Shown: piece after piece, positions 11,440-29,749 of the stretch
Layout: every line of letters begins with the position of its first letter
Position numbering within the stretch: position 1 is the stretch's first letter
From: Xestospongia bergquistia
Lineage: Eukaryota; Porifera; Demospongiae; Haplosclerida; Petrosiidae
Assembly: GCA_963965975.1 (NCBI GenBank)
Contig: OZ014422.1
Span: 3,061,155-3,125,154 of the forward strand
Direction of reading: 5' to 3'
Length of the DNA stretch: 64,000 bases
Notes under the pieces: model-generated
Databases searched by the model: none
The model's input: the letters and a program-made list of their open reading frames with translations, nothing else
What the model was told of the DNA's origin: nothing
Translations under genes and position numbers: made by a program

Positions 11440-13426
11440 TTATTTAACAGCATATCGTTGTGCTTGGGCTCTTACTCTCTTTTCATATTCTGCTCTGTTT
11501 TGACTAAAAAAGTAAAGTGACCACAAAATAGTTGACATATAACAAATTAAAGATATACTGCCAATAATTGTTATGTGTTTACTATATGTAGTGGTTGGTA
11601 TGCTGTTTATGTGAAACATAAACAGAAATATTATGGTACAATACTTCCATATTAGGGGTTAACTTTAGTATTTAAGAAGAGTTCATGATAGGATTAAAGT
11701 ATAGTATAGACTTAACAGCTGAGATTAGAAACAGGACATGTAATCCCATAGAACTACATGATTACACATTCTATGTCCAAATTAATATATTAGTGTATAG
11801 TGCAGCTTTTTCATAGTACAGACAATAATTAAGGTCATTTTTTATGATCAACATAATCGTCGTGTATATATATATTCTTGTTTATAAGAAATGTCACAAT
11901 GTCTATTGACATCTACTGATTGAAAATCTAGCTTCTTATATATATCACCACTATAGAACTAAAATTATATTGTTATGACAATAGCTAACCAGTAAACTGT
12001 GTATGCCTCAGCTTGTGCAGGATCGTTGATATTAGGATCATTTAGGAGATCTTGAATACCTAATAGAATCTGTCAGACATCCAGATAAATTATTTTGTAT
12101 TGATTAATAATAAATTACTTGTTTTATTGTGACAGCTGGTCTCCAGTCTTTATCTTCATCCAAAAGTGATAAACAGACAGTACCAGATGGATAGACATTA
12201 GGATGAAATAAGGGAGGATCAAATTTACCTATAACATAACAAATGGAGATACAAAGATAACAAAAGTACTTAAGTTTAGAATCATTGTAACTAAAGTGCT
12301 TGTTCATGACATTATAGCTTTAACTATATTGAGCTTCTGTGTGACAAAACTTGTAGTTTAATGAAAAAGTCATATGGAAATGTGCTTCAAACATGTTTTT
12401 AAAACAAACTGTTAACTGGTTACTAATATTTGAATTATTCAGTTGAATATAGTATATACAGTAAGCATGGTGGTAGTGCTTGACTTTTGTTCATTACTAA
12501 TCTAGAATGGTTTTATAATATTCCTAGGACAACACACACACACACACACACATATATAAAGCTGCTGTAACCCTTGTCCCTTACATAGTTTTAAAATACT
12601 AGTAAAATGATATAATTATTAATAATTTACCAAAGGAATTTCTATCATAGTAGTAATGCAAAAAGACTTACATTTTGGGGGTGAAGTTGGATAATCATCT
12701 TTAAAAATCATCCTTAGCCGGTAAAGACCACCATCCCACGGAGTCTAAAGAATAGTTACTGCATAAAATTATATAAGAAATGTTAACTTACATTTTTCTT
12801 GCCAGGAATTCCTAAAATATTAAAAGATAATATTGTAATATTTGACAGGTCCTTTTACGTATACGATATTGGTAAGAAAATTAAAGAAGCCAACATTTGG
12901 CAGACATAAAGGTAATGTTTGTGGGGATACCATATTTTCTATTATATGGTAATGTCATGATGTAGGCATTAATGAGGGAGTATCCCTATGATGTCATATA
13001 TATAGGGTTGACATGTTTGCAACATTAACTATGTTGTGCTTCTAGTAGTCTTATTTATCGTTATTTAATGCCAAATTAATTGAAAAAGAAATCATTATGA
13101 AGCATATAGTGAGAGAAAATAGATATTAAAGTACTAAACTAACCACATTCCCATGTCATTAGATTAAGTGTACCATCAGGATTCTTCACAGGTTTTGCTA
13201 TAAAACCCTGTATGTTTAAAGAAAAATTACATGTGATTTTCACATGATAGTTGTATAACAAAAACTTCATGATATTAAAATACTATTACTTGTCCACTGA
13301 CAGTATCATTAGTTTATTTACAGATAAACGTGATCACATGGTCATTACTAATACACTTACAAAGGGATGGTCTTTTCTCCAGGCCTTTCTTTCCTCACTA
13401 AGTCGACCTAAAGCTATGCCAGACAT
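11440..13426 (-). CDS. UBE2I: SUMO-conjugating enzyme UBC9
   Basis: Seven exons (13361-13426, 13144-13207, 12792-12811, 12672-12744, 12119-12228, 11990-12069, 11440-11503) join to exactly 158 residues, the length of human UBC9. The start [20 protein letters not shown] and the body [20 protein letters not shown] are almost identical to vertebrates. The catalytic cysteine lies in [17 protein letters not shown]. The C-terminal helix reads [15 protein letters not shown]. It accepts SUMO from the SAE1/2 E1 and transfers it to substrate lysines, mainly in the nucleus. The third exon is a 20-nt microexon encoding IPGKKN and flanking partial codons. Divergent from the BTB gene. Confidence 0.98.
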
Positions 13427-13708
13427 CTCTCCTTACTCTGAAGAGAAGATTCGTTATTTCACCAGTGGCACGAAATATGAGTCATGTATTATACAAAATG
13501 CTGAGCTCACCGTCCCTCCTTCCACTCTATTTCCTTTCCTTCCTTTAAACCGTATCATTCTATTTAAAGCATGAAAAATAAAAGGCGTGGGCAGCGAACC
13601 AGACCCAACCCCTAGGGATATAGTTCGCGAGAGGCGTGGGGGCTATGATAGTGCGAATTGCATAATTATTACCAAATATGTGCTTAGTCACTAGTATGAA
13701 TAGCCATA
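13427..13708. promoter_or_regulatory. Divergent promoter UBC9 / BTB gene
   Basis: 282 bp between start codons. It contains two GC-boxes in the same orientation, AGGCGTGGGC near 13583 and AGGCGTGGGG near 13632, of the type found in several other promoter gaps here. Confidence 0.55.
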
Positions 13709-15140
13709 ATGCTACGAAGAAGACAGAAAGATAAAGGAGCTGAGCCAGTACCCAAATGTGAAGTCAAATCCAAGCCAGGGAATAGAATTAATCAAGTAGA
13801 ATGTTGGGTATCCAGAATTATATCTTTTTCAACACAGTACAATGCTGATGGGTCAGTGCAATGCACAGATTTAACCATCTATTATTATTGTTTACACAGA
13901 TGGAGTGCAAACCAAGTCATTGGTGAACCAAAAGTCTATCCTCGTTATGGAGATATACAAGGAAGTTGGGCTCCTCGAAATTGCACACAAGAATACTTGG
14001 AGGTAGAGAGATATATAGGAAAATACATAATACAATACTCTATTAATGTCAGGTTGAAATAACAGATGCATTATACATTCAAAAAATCAGTATATATGAG
14101 ACTTATCATGGTGGTGCTGTAACAGCAATTGGAGCATGGAACCCATCGACTCAGTCCTATGTTTCTGTGTATCATGGATCTCCAACAGTTATTGGACAGA
14201 GCAGAATATTTGAGCCTGAAATGGAAGTATGTTTTAGTATAGTTGTGAAACCATTGAAATAATTGTTTTGTAGCCTTTGAAATTTAAATGTAATCGTCTC
14301 AGAGTAGACATTGACTGTACTGCAGCTGGAACATGGTGTGAAATTGATGCTATTAAAGTTACTGGGCAAAAATACAATCTGCGTGAGTTAAGACATCAGT
14401 TGAATGCAGTGGATTATTGTTATAGACTTAATTTATTTCTTACTATTGTAGCAACAATTCAAACAACTTCCCTATCTAAGGACATGGGAAAATTGGTTAA
14501 TTCAGATCTTTTCTCTGATTTATGCTTCATAATTGAAAAGCAAGAAGTGTATGCCCATAAAGCAATTCTAGTAGCTCGTTCAGATTACTTCAAGGCTATG
14601 TTTTCTCATAATATGAAAGAATCAGGCAAAGTACTGTAATACTTTCAACTAATTTATTGTCATCTCATAATCTCAGAATGAAATTATTTTAGAAGACGTC
14701 AAGTATGATACATTTTTACCATTTCTGGAGTATATATATACTGGTGAACTAACTTGCAGTCCCACTCTCACTGTTGATCTACTCAAATGTATGGAAATTA
14801 TTATTTCTAATAAAATTTAATGGTTTTTAATGTTTAGTGGCTGATATGTTTAGCATGGAAGATCTCAAGGTGACTTGTATGTCTCGTATACCTGAACATC
14901 TCTCTGTTGACACTGTCTTACCAGTTCTAAGTGCTATTGGCCAAGGAGATAGTTTAGGTGAGCACTATTATTGCAAGAATATAAAACAAAATTTCTTGTT
15001 TAGCTGTCATACGTGAACTGTGTTATGATTTCATTGCTGAACATTATGTTGAAGTGACTAAGTCAGAGGATTTTCAATCCTTGCCCAAAGAGCACATTCT
15101 TGAAATTGTACAACTAACAGCTTCAAAACTGAAACTATGA
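13709..15140 (+). CDS. FBXL4-N-like beta-sandwich domain plus BTB/POZ protein
   Basis: Eight exons (13709-13851, 13900-14002, 14053-14226, 14274-14382, 14452-14630, 14677-14788, 14838-14957, 15004-15140) give 358 residues. After a basic tail, residues about 30-165 form a discoidin-like domain of the kind at the N-terminus of FBXL4 (WSANQVIGEPKVYPRYGDI, CTQEYLEVEI, ISIYETYHGGAV, WCEIDAIKVTG). A BTB domain follows (LFSDLCFIIEKQEVYAHKAI, then ARSDYFKAMFSHNMKESGK and FLEYIYTGELTC). A short BACK-like helical tail reaches the stop. BTB proteins usually serve as substrate adaptors for CUL3 ligases, so that role is inferred. The first intron (48 nt, 13852-13899) is inferred because removing it restores the conserved YNADGWSANQ. 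No vertebrate protein with this domain pair is known to me. Confidence 0.82.
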
Positions 15141-15160
15141 AACACAAACAGGAAGAAAAG

Positions 15161-15264
15161 TATTAGTACACATGTTATAGTATTTTATTTAGTTATTATT
15201 ATTGAATATGTTATTATTAGTACACATGTTGTAATATTTTATTTTATTGAATATGTTATTATAA
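15161..15264 (+). repeat. 54-bp tandem duplication before RPL11
   Basis: TATTAGTACACATGTT recurs at 15161 and 15215 (period 54), followed each time by an AT-rich stretch ending in TTGAATATGTTATTAT. It lies between the BTB gene stop and the RPL11 start, probably in the BTB 3' UTR or RPL11 promoter. Confidence 0.75.
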
Positions 15265-15301
15265 GTGGGCGTGTCACAAAAGCAGGTTGGAATAGCACAC
15301 C
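15265..15301 (+). promoter_or_regulatory. RPL11 proximal promoter / 5' UTR
   Basis: GTGGGCGTGTC at 15266-15276 is about 30 bp before the RPL11 ATG and matches the GGGCGTG boxes near other starts in the window. The whole gap from the BTB stop is only 161 bp. Confidence 0.4.
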
Positions 15302-16039
15302 ATGCCGCCGGTAAGTTACGTTGATTATCTTCTTAAATCACTTAGTACAGGTCGAAAATATGCCTAGAAACAATTACAACAGTGGCTTTATGTCTTATAT
15401 TATTACAGAGACCTTCAGAGAAGAAAGAAAAGAATCCCATGAGGGAGTTACAAATACGAAAGCTATGTCTGAATATATGTGTAGGTGAGAGTGGAGATAG
15501 ATTAACTCGAGCAGCTAAAGTACTCGAAGCTCTTACCGACCAAACTCCAGTATACTCTAAAGGTAATTTGTAATGACTAAAAGATGTCAGTTAGTACATA
15601 ATCATGTAGCACGGTTTACTGTACGTTCATTTGGAATACGACGTAATGAGAAAATAGCAGTTCATTGCACTGTACGAGGGAAAAAAGCTGAGCAGATAAT
15701 AGAAAAGGGATTACGTGTCAAAGAGTATGAGCTTTATAAGGAGAATTTTTCAGACACAGGCAACTTTGGTTTTGGTATCCAGGAGCACATAGATTTGGGT
15801 ATTAAATATGATCCCACTATTGGTATATATGGAATGGACTTCTATGTTGTGATGGGACGAAGAGGATATCGTGTAGCTGATCGTAAGAGAAGAAAGAGTA
15901 GGATTGGTTTTGGTCATCGTGTGACTAAAGACGAAACCATGAAATGGTTTCAACAAAAGGTATGTACATGGCTAGTTTATAATTATTTGATTTTTTCTAC
16001 TAGTATGAAGGAATTCTATTGCCTGGAAAGAAGAAATAA
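15302..16039 (+). CDS. RPL11: 60S ribosomal protein L11 (uL5)
   Basis: Four exons (15302-15310, 15409-15562, 15610-15959, 16004-16039) give 182 residues, close to the 178 of human RPL11. As in many animal ribosomal protein genes the first coding exon is tiny (MPP). Conserved stretches include [30 protein letters not shown] and [13 protein letters not shown], with the basic end [11 protein letters not shown]. It binds 5S rRNA in the large subunit central protuberance and, in vertebrates, MDM2. Its 3' end is only 79 bp from the IFT56 stop codon on the opposite strand. Confidence 0.98.
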
Positions 16040-16118
16040 CCAGTAGAAGAAACTTAAGTGAACATTATGTATGGATTTTGTGAAGATTTTTTTGAAAATC
16101 TATTAAATTATATAAATA

Positions 16119-18505
16119 TTAATGTGGGGGTGATGTTATATGAGCATCCCTGGCCCACTTGGTAATTGATCTTAGTATAAGTTCAGCTTGAGGTTGCTGA
16201 GTACGTTTTAACAGTTGAGCAACCTCAGTGAGTGATCGGTGTGGCTCTTGTCCTGCAATTACCAGTTGGAAAACTCCTACACAAGCTCCTCGTTTTCCTT
16301 CCCAATTTTCTGGACAGGGATCAAGTCGTTCTAGCAAATCAAATGCTTGAGCTGAAAATAGAAATTGACCCATCTATAGAGAAACAAAAGTTATAAGACT
16401 ATAAATAATGATCATACTGACCCTGTAGCAATCATTAGCGATTAATTGTAGGAGGTTAAATGATTCTGCAGATGTCTCCATCCTCATGTACAACTCCCAT
16501 GCTTTTTCTGGTTTTCTAAGCATGATATCTACAGTGTGGAATTCAAGTTAATATTAGACTTTTAAAAGACCTTACAGCATCTTGCTAACCAGCTAATGTA
16601 GAGGTAAGAGTTTTTGATCTGGTCAGAAGTGATCTGTAGAAATATCTATTAAGAAAGTTATTATATTAGAGTACTAAATTTTAAGAACCTCTTGAGCATC
16701 ATTGTATTGACCCAATAATGCTTTAGCTTGAGCAAAGTTGAAGTTAAATGTGTCATCATTAAAGAAAAATCCCTAAAATGGATTATGAAGTAACTTACTT
16801 TTATAATACACTGACTTTGATTGAATTAAGATAGACCATAGCATTCTCAAACTCATTTCGTAGAAACAAGTAGGATGTCATACATTGACGTCCAGGAATT
16901 GTATCTATGTGATACCAAGTGGGTTAACTGATATTAATCAACCTAATCCTTACTAACCACATTCACTGGCAGAACTACCAACAAGTTGAAAATATTGTTG
17001 AGCTAGTTTTAAATGCTCGGGCTAAAAGGAAACATTGCAATATTAATCTAAGAAATGACTGAGTCATTTACTGAGTTATGTTCTTGTCCAATTAGTGTTA
17101 ATGCCACAGCCTTCAAGATGTACTCAATAGGAGCTGTTGGAGACATGTCTTTAACTAAAGCATATCCTTCATCTAGATTACCTGAACAATAATAATAACA
17201 AATGTAGAGTTAAATCAAACTAGTAGATATTACTTACCATGTCGCAAATAATAGATAGCTAAATTTAATTTAGCCTCTGGGATTACACCAATAAGAGACG
17301 GCAAGACTTGTAAAGCACCTTCTCCATTTCTGAATATCACAAGATTATGTCGAATGATGTCTTCTCCAAAAACAAGACCAGGAGACATCTGGTCCATTAA
17401 AATCTTTACTTCTGCCTCAGCAGCTTTACCACTATATAGTCTATAGTTATTACATGCTTTGAGGTTGGTTGCCATAATACTATCAGGATGCATTTGGACG
17501 TAACCTGCTAACATCTCTTGTGACACATCATAGTAATCCAGCTTATGATAACACAATGCCATATACACATTAAGTGCTAGCATGTCCCTGTTGAATGTAA
17601 TAGTTATTGGGAAACATTACTGGTAACAAACCTATTATCTTGTGCCATCTTCTTATAAATATCAATGGCAGCATGATAATGTGTTCGAAGATAATTCATA
17701 GCTGCTAAACTGAGCTATGAGGCACAAATAGGTAAATTGTATTTCGGGAAAAATAAATACCTGATCTTCTAATATATTCTGTAAGTTTTGATGATAACTC
17801 ATTAAGACTTCATGATCACCTGACTATAGAAATGTGATATATTTCACATTATATTACAACAATTTACTTTCTCTGCTAAATGAAACAGCACTCTGTTTTG
17901 CAAACGAGAACGTGGTGCTAGACAATAAAAGAGACAGAAGGTTATGTTAGGACATACAGAATGGGCAAGTCCTTGTCTACTGTGTACTGAAAGTAGGAAT
18001 TACATACAGATATTTAAAAGTGGTCAAAATGCTTGTTAAGTGTATGTCTCCTTGCCTTTCTCTGCAGCTTTTTTGGCATCATCATACATTCCTAACATGA
18101 AATAACAACAAGAAAGATTGATCCAGACATCTGGATGACATGACTCTGTCATTGTCATTGACTCATACTCCTAACAAAGAACATGATAGATCAACAAATA
18201 ATTGATTCTCACTTTTCTAGCTGTTTGATAGTCTCCATTATGAAATGCAGCATATGCTAGCCATAATGCTGAGTCTGTATCTGCTTTCTTTGTGTTCTGT
18301 CTGAATTTCAACAAAGTTATTGCTCCTGTGTAATCTCTCCTTTCCAAAAGATCTTCCAGTGTTGGTAAGACATCCTTTACTTTATCTTTTCCTTTCTCCT
18401 CCCCTGGCACACCAGATTCACTAGCACTTGGTTTTACACGAGAAAGATTCTGAAAATTAACTATAATAATAATAGCCCTGAGGAGTAACTAAAGGCACTT
18501 ACCAT
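16119..18505 (-). CDS. IFT56: Intraflagellar transport protein 56 (TTC26)
   Basis: TPR-repeat subunit of the IFT-B complex, needed for import of motility proteins into cilia. Fourteen exons (18503-18505, 18213-18449, 18056-18170, 17868-17917, 17761-17823, 17632-17714, 17238-17587, 17072-17181, 16958-17021, 16816-16904, 16689-16772, 16576-16633, 16422-16528, 16119-16373) give 555 residues, against 554 in human. Recognisable stretches are [77 protein letters not shown] and [20 protein letters not shown]. The start codon is the last codon of the first exon, giving M|NLSRVKP, which lines up with the vertebrate start. The intron after exon 18056-18170 begins with GC rather than GT (GC-AG class). 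Divergent from NEURL2 with 75 bp between starts. Confidence 0.97.
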
Positions 18506-18580
18506 TCTCTTTGTTAGTTTGTTGCTAAGCAACAATGTATTTTTAGGCGTGGTTTTACATTTGTGGGGAGGAGCTGTACA
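18506..18580. promoter_or_regulatory. Divergent promoter IFT56 / NEURL2-like
   Basis: 75 bp between start codons, including part of the IFT56 5' UTR. It contains AGGCGTGGTT at 18545-18554. No TATA box. Confidence 0.5.
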
Positions 18581-19416
18581 ATGTCTGACATTACTCAAGT
18601 TAATTCACTCACTTCAAAGAAGGATGAATACCTCTTACCTCCGTTGATTCAGTTTGGATTTCACAAGTGAGATTTAACTTTTCATGATGTCACATATATA
18701 GTTCTCTTTCATATAGGGAACACGTATCTGATCAGATGTCAATATCAGATGATGGTAAAATAGCAACCAAAATCGATCCAGAATTAGTTTATGCAAAGGG
18801 TGTAGTTTATTCAGAGCGTCTTGCAAAAGGACTTACAGAGTTTGAGATAGAAGTTCTTTCTTATGGCACTTCATGGTCAGGGAACTTCAAACTTGGTATT
18901 ATGATTCATCGAACTTCAGAGAAACTAGATAAAGATAAAATCCCACGCTATACACCAGAATCTCCTGATCATTGTGTTTGGTGTGCTAGTAAACTTCATG
19001 ACCATATCACTAATATGGCTGAAGTATCTTATGGAGATAGAACTCTGGATGAGTTAAGAGCAGGAGATCGTCTAGGAATTCAAATAACACCACAGGGAGA
19101 ATTAAAGTATTTGTTAAATGGAAAATTACAGGGTACTGCCACAACTGAAGTTTATAGACCAGGCTATGATGTATATGTAGTAGTTGATCATTATGCAAAT
19201 TGTAAAGCAACAAGGATTACTAGAGCAAGTAAGTGGAATAGCATATTTTGGTCATAGCTTTCATTCTGTCATTTTGTAGTAACAAGAGTGGAAATATCCT
19301 TAGAAGTATTATGTCTTGATAGGATAGCTGCATTACTCTTTAGTAAAAAAGAAATTGATCCACTACCATTACCAATACACATGAAGAACAAACTTAGAGA
19401 ATACAGTTTTTCGTAG
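18581..19416 (+). CDS. NEURL2: Neuralized-like protein 2 (NHR domain plus SOCS box)
   Basis: Three exons (18581-18666, 18717-19228, 19280-19416) give 244 residues. Residues about 25-190 form one neuralized homology repeat (VYSERLAKGLTEFEIEVLSY, WSGNFKLGIMIHRT, LDELRAGDRLGIQITPQGEL, PGYDVYVVVDHYANCKATRI). The C-terminal 40 residues fit a SOCS box: LEVLCLDRIAALLF followed by the LPLPIH proline motif. NHR plus a C-terminal SOCS box is the architecture of NEURL2/Ozz, which recruits an Elongin B/C-Cullin 5 ubiquitin ligase. Substrates here are unknown. Convergent with SMURF, 219 bp between stops. Confidence 0.88.
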
Positions 19417-19539
19417 ATATTTTTACTTTCACTTTTTGTGTGAAATTGATGTACAATAATTATTCATTGTTAACTAATCATAACTAAAATAATAGTAATT
19501 AAAGATGAATGGTGAGGTGAAGTTAAACAAACATACATG

Positions 19540-19540
<1 letters not shown>

Positions 19541-19575
<35 letters not shown>
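19541..19575. repeat. (TAA)n microsatellite
   Basis: About 11-12 uninterrupted TAA/AAT units in the convergent gap between NEURL2 and SMURF. Confidence 0.95.
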
Positions 19576-19576
<1 letters not shown>

Positions 19577-19635
19577 TACATATAAGATGAGATTGAAATG
19601 GTTGCCACAGTGACAATCACAAAATAGAACAAACG

Positions 19636-25668
<6,033 letters not shown>

Positions 25669-25796
25669 GTCGAACCCGTAGACTTATTGGCATCCCCTTT
25701 ATGAAGTTAAAAGTTAGACTTTAGCCGCCTCTAAGACGCCGACAACCAAAAACACCGGTGGGCGTGTCTAGGCATCTTGTGGGCGTGGCGTTAGAC
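25669..25796. promoter_or_regulatory. Divergent promoter SMURF / TELO2
   Basis: 128 bp between start codons. It holds two boxes in the same orientation close to the TELO2 ATG: GTGGGCGTGTC at about 25758 and GTGGGCGTGGC at about 25779. Confidence 0.55.
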
Positions 25797-28700
25797 ATGG
25801 ATGTTGTGAAAGAGTTGGAGAAAAATCTAAAGAATGCGACATCATATGAACAATATTCATTATCAATACGACAAGCCAATGTATCACTAAAAGAAACTGA
25901 GGGTCATACGCAACAGTTATTACATGCAAATTTATGTCGAGTGATAATGCAATCTTCCTGGGAATGGATACCAGATGAAGGGGAACATTGTGAATTATTA
26001 GGTGCTTTAGGTCATATCAAGTCATTAGAAGTCATTACTAATACTATATCAACTGCTAGGTGAGAAACAACAATTGCGGTATTTTAATAAAATCATTGTT
26101 TAGTGTTCCGGCTTCAAAATGGATTGAAAAACAAGTGGAAAAAATGTTAGTGGGTGGGGCCATTGAAGAAGTATTATGGAAACAATGTCTCCATACAAAG
26201 TCTCCACAAAACTTGTCTGCTACTCAAAAAACTTTAATAAATGGATTATGTCGTTTACCTGACTTGTTATCAGCCAAACGTGGCAAGCAATTATGTAGTC
26301 AATTGTCTCCTAGCAAGTACTTTGATATTTTGGCTCATAATATGTTTAATTGTTTGAAGCATATTTACACATCTCTCACAGGTCAGTATGCTCAAATTGC
26401 ACACATTGTTCACAACATGTAGCTATTACATCATGAACAGAACATCTTAATATTTCCTCTATTTATGACATGGACAAGGTAGCAGAATAGCTTGGCCTAA
26501 TTACTAGTAGTAGTATCCCTAGTTGTTACAGATACTTGAGGAAATATGTGGAGACTCTATGAAGAAAATTGACGCAAAGATATATGAAGTGTCACATGAA
26601 TATGGGTGGGTCTAGTGTTATTTTAGTAATCAAAGCCTTTGTCTGTTAAGTGATCTGGTCTGGATTTTCAATGCAAAGAAAATGTGTTATGACACAAGAA
26701 CAAAATGTATCAACAAATGATATCATTACTAACACTCAGTCCTGACCTCCTCTTCCATATGAAGTTATTCATAGTTTATACTTATAGTATAAACATTGTT
26801 TAATTCATAAAGCATAAATATTACATACATACATACACTTTAAATGAGAGCTTTCTGCCTCCCCCTTGACTGTAGATCATGTGACTGTGCAAGACTAACT
26901 TATATCTAGTAACTCTCAGAATTTTATAGTTTCAAATAATAATGGATCATTGGGTAATGGTTCATAGAAAATTTGAGCAGGAGTAAAGTGTTTGTCTTGA
27001 GCATATGATATTAACAATAACAAGTAAATTTGATGAACAATAAGTTATTGTTAAACATTAACAATGCAAACACCCAAATATTTTATATCTGGGTGGCCTC
27101 TGTTTCCCTTAGCGTCAAAAGATTGTTCAATGAGATTCTTGGCTAATCTACTAGGCAAGATGTCCTTTTTAGGAAATAGAGGTAAGTCAAAGAAGGTATT
27201 ATGTATCTAATGTATCTCAAATTGTTGCAGATGTATTTTATAGTACATTGTGCTTCAAGCTAGAGGAAGCCACCAAAGCAGATTTTCTCTGGCAACGGAT
27301 ATCTCACACTCTTTTTTCTTGTATTCCTCAGCAATATTTAGAAGTCACTTTGGATGGCATTTTAAGACACACAACACCGTATGTCATTACTAACTGTTGA
27401 TCTTACTTGGTGTCTCAGGTCTCTACAGGTTTCTAATTCTTCATGGTGCATTCTAGGAGATCTTCCTCTCACTAATAGCCAAGCAAAATATTTGCTGACT
27501 CATAAATACGTCACATTACGACCATTTCAAGACCCTCGCATTCTCATAGGTTACTTAGCCAGCAAACAATCACTTAGACCTATCCTCATTGAGTGTCTTC
27601 TAGTAGCCCTAAAATTGTGGTCTGATAAGAGCAGTTTGAGACACATGACGGAAACGTTACACCATCGATTGTCTGGACTTATCATATTAGTCATGACAGT
27701 TGTCAATCTAGCTGACTTGAAATTACATATCTCAGGTAGTGTTGCAGTAAAATGTAAGCCAAACCAATTAGGTTAATAGGTTTCCTATCCTCAACTAATA
27801 TTGGTAGTCCAGAATGAATTATTGTAACATTTTGTTATTAGAACTTACTACATGTACCAAATCCTATGAAAATTATGAGGATGAGAGAGATACACTTTGC
27901 TTTATCATGATGTACTCAGAATATCACCTCTTAGTTTGATCCTAGCTTCTATGCATGTAGAGTGTTGAACAATGTTAAATTCTAAACTTGACTAGAACTA
28001 GGAAACATGCATCATGTTTTTCTTTATGTTAGAAATACAGAAAGTGACAATGTTAGGTGTGCAAGTTCATCTTGAGAACCCTGTAGAGGAGATTAGATAC
28101 ATAGGAATGACTACTGGTGAGCATATCATGAATAAACTTCAACCATCCAGTGAAGAACCTTTAAGTTTCTCATACCCCTTAACTGATGTGATCAAATGGT
28201 TGAAGTCATTCATGAAACCTCTTGATGAGCAGGTCTGTGTGGTTTACTGATGCTATAAGTTACCTTTACAATAGGAAAAAGAGTTAGTAAACACAAAAAT
28301 GAAAGAAAAGGTAGAAGAAGAAAAAAAAGAAAGTAGTCTTCAATCTGTTTCAGGAGAGAGATATGGAGAAGGGTTTGTACAAACTAGTACTTGTGATGAT
28401 AGGTATTAAAATTGAGATAGAGAAGATGATATAAGTCTGATCTTTTCAGTGATGATGATGACTTGGAACCTTATGATATGCGTCATGACCCAGATAGTAA
28501 TCAAGCTCCACCTCCTCGATATCTCCGGATTTGCTTACAAGGTAATTGTTAGTCTTCTTGTTATGATTATCTTTTTTGGCTTAGATCTTTTGTCAAGTAA
28601 AGATTCCTCTAAATATAACACAGCTCTCAAAGCTGTTACAAGTCTCATTCGAGCCAGACCTCCAGATTTATTGGAGATATGTACAGAACTAGCCAAAGTC

Positions 28701-29749
28701 CTTCTTCATCTAGAGGATAAAACATCAATGGAAGATTTCATTCAATTACGACTTGAAGCACTGATTGAACTGTCTTATCATTGTCCATCACAAGTAAATA
28801 AATTTATAATGTGTTTGTCAGTCTGTATTGCTACCTAGGTTGCTCCTTACTTGTGTAAGCAGTTCTATTCACCTCATTATAGTCTGAAACAAAGAATGGA
28901 TATTTTAGAGGTATAGCATTCTCTCATACACAGTGATTGTTTGTTTAGGTATTAAATGCCTCAGCTTTAAAACTATCATCTCCTTCAATCCCGTCTGATA
29001 AAATTGAAGAAGAAAATTGTCAGGGTTCTACACCTCAACAAAGAAAACCATGGCAAGAGGTTGTAGAGGAAAGAATAAAAGCTAAAACAAGAATAATATC
29101 TAAAGTAAGTTTATAGTAATTCTTGTTGTGATGACTCTAGTATTTAGGGTCCAAGGAAGAGCCATCAAGTTGTAGCTAACAAATTTAGTGATGTTTGTGG
29201 CCATTTCTTTTTTCCACTTATGGTTCACTATGATACTAAAATACCAACTCTTGATTTGCCTGGACGAGACAGGTACTGACTTTAGTTAGTACTTAGCTGT
29301 TGTCATTTCTTACAGCTTGTTATTAGGTAATCTCCTTCATACATTGGGTACCATCATACATGCTGCTGTTCATTGTCCTCTTGTACCAGTAATGTCTGCT
29401 ACACTAATAGACTTTTGCTGGCCATTTAAATACCACACTGATATGTAAGTTCCTGTGATCCATAGCAGTTAAACTAGACCTTCTATTGTAGATCAGTACG
29501 CCAGGGTGTTTTGTATTGTATATGTTGTATTTTGTCTGTGATTTCTCCCTCAATGTTAATGGACAAAGGTTTAGATGAGATGCTGTTATGGATTAAAGGT
29601 ATTAACAAATTTAATATATAATTATTATATTTCAAGAATACTTCATAGATGTGGTCTTAAATGATGCTAATCAACAATGTAGAAATCTTGCTAGTCTGGC
29701 ACTTTCTCTATTTCATGAGTCAACTCAACAAGTTTGTACAACATATTGA
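25797..29749 (+). CDS. TELO2: Telomere length regulation protein TEL2
   Basis: HEAT-repeat scaffold of the TTT complex (TELO2-TTI1-TTI2) that helps HSP90 mature PIKK kinases such as mTOR, ATM and ATR. Fifteen exons (25797-26059, 26104-26381, 27113-27181, 27231-27378, 27419-27735, 28033-28232, 28275-28402, 28450-28541, 28585-28793, 28839-28910, 28949-29104, 29148-29272, 29316-29444, 29492-29598, 29637-29749) give 801 residues. The strongest matches are in the C-terminal half: DDDDLEPYDMRHDPDS, ELAKVLLHLEDKTSM, QFYSPHYSLKQRMDILEVLN, WQEVVEERIKAKTR and FSDVCGHFFFPLM. N-terminal matches are weaker but collinear. The acidic patch before EPYD corresponds to the CK2-site region that binds R2TP in mammals. 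Start chosen at the ATG at 25797; the upstream open frame begins without ATG. Intron 27379-27418 is only 40 nt. Confidence 0.93.
26382..27112 (+). other. TELO2 intron (731 bp)
   Basis: Joining TCT CTC ACA G to CG TCA AAA GAT keeps frame and collinearity with TELO2 relatives. AT-rich, with a CATA microsatellite near 26823-26835. Two exon-like stretches inside (near 26441 and 26532) were judged intronic. Confidence 0.7.

Noticed and set aside
26441..26605. Two exon-like stretches in a TELO2 intron (26441-26478 and 26532-26605) that read in frame from the previous exon
   Set aside because: Including them leaves the next exon out of frame with an early stop, whereas direct splicing 26381 to 27113 keeps frame and lines up with other TEL2 proteins.
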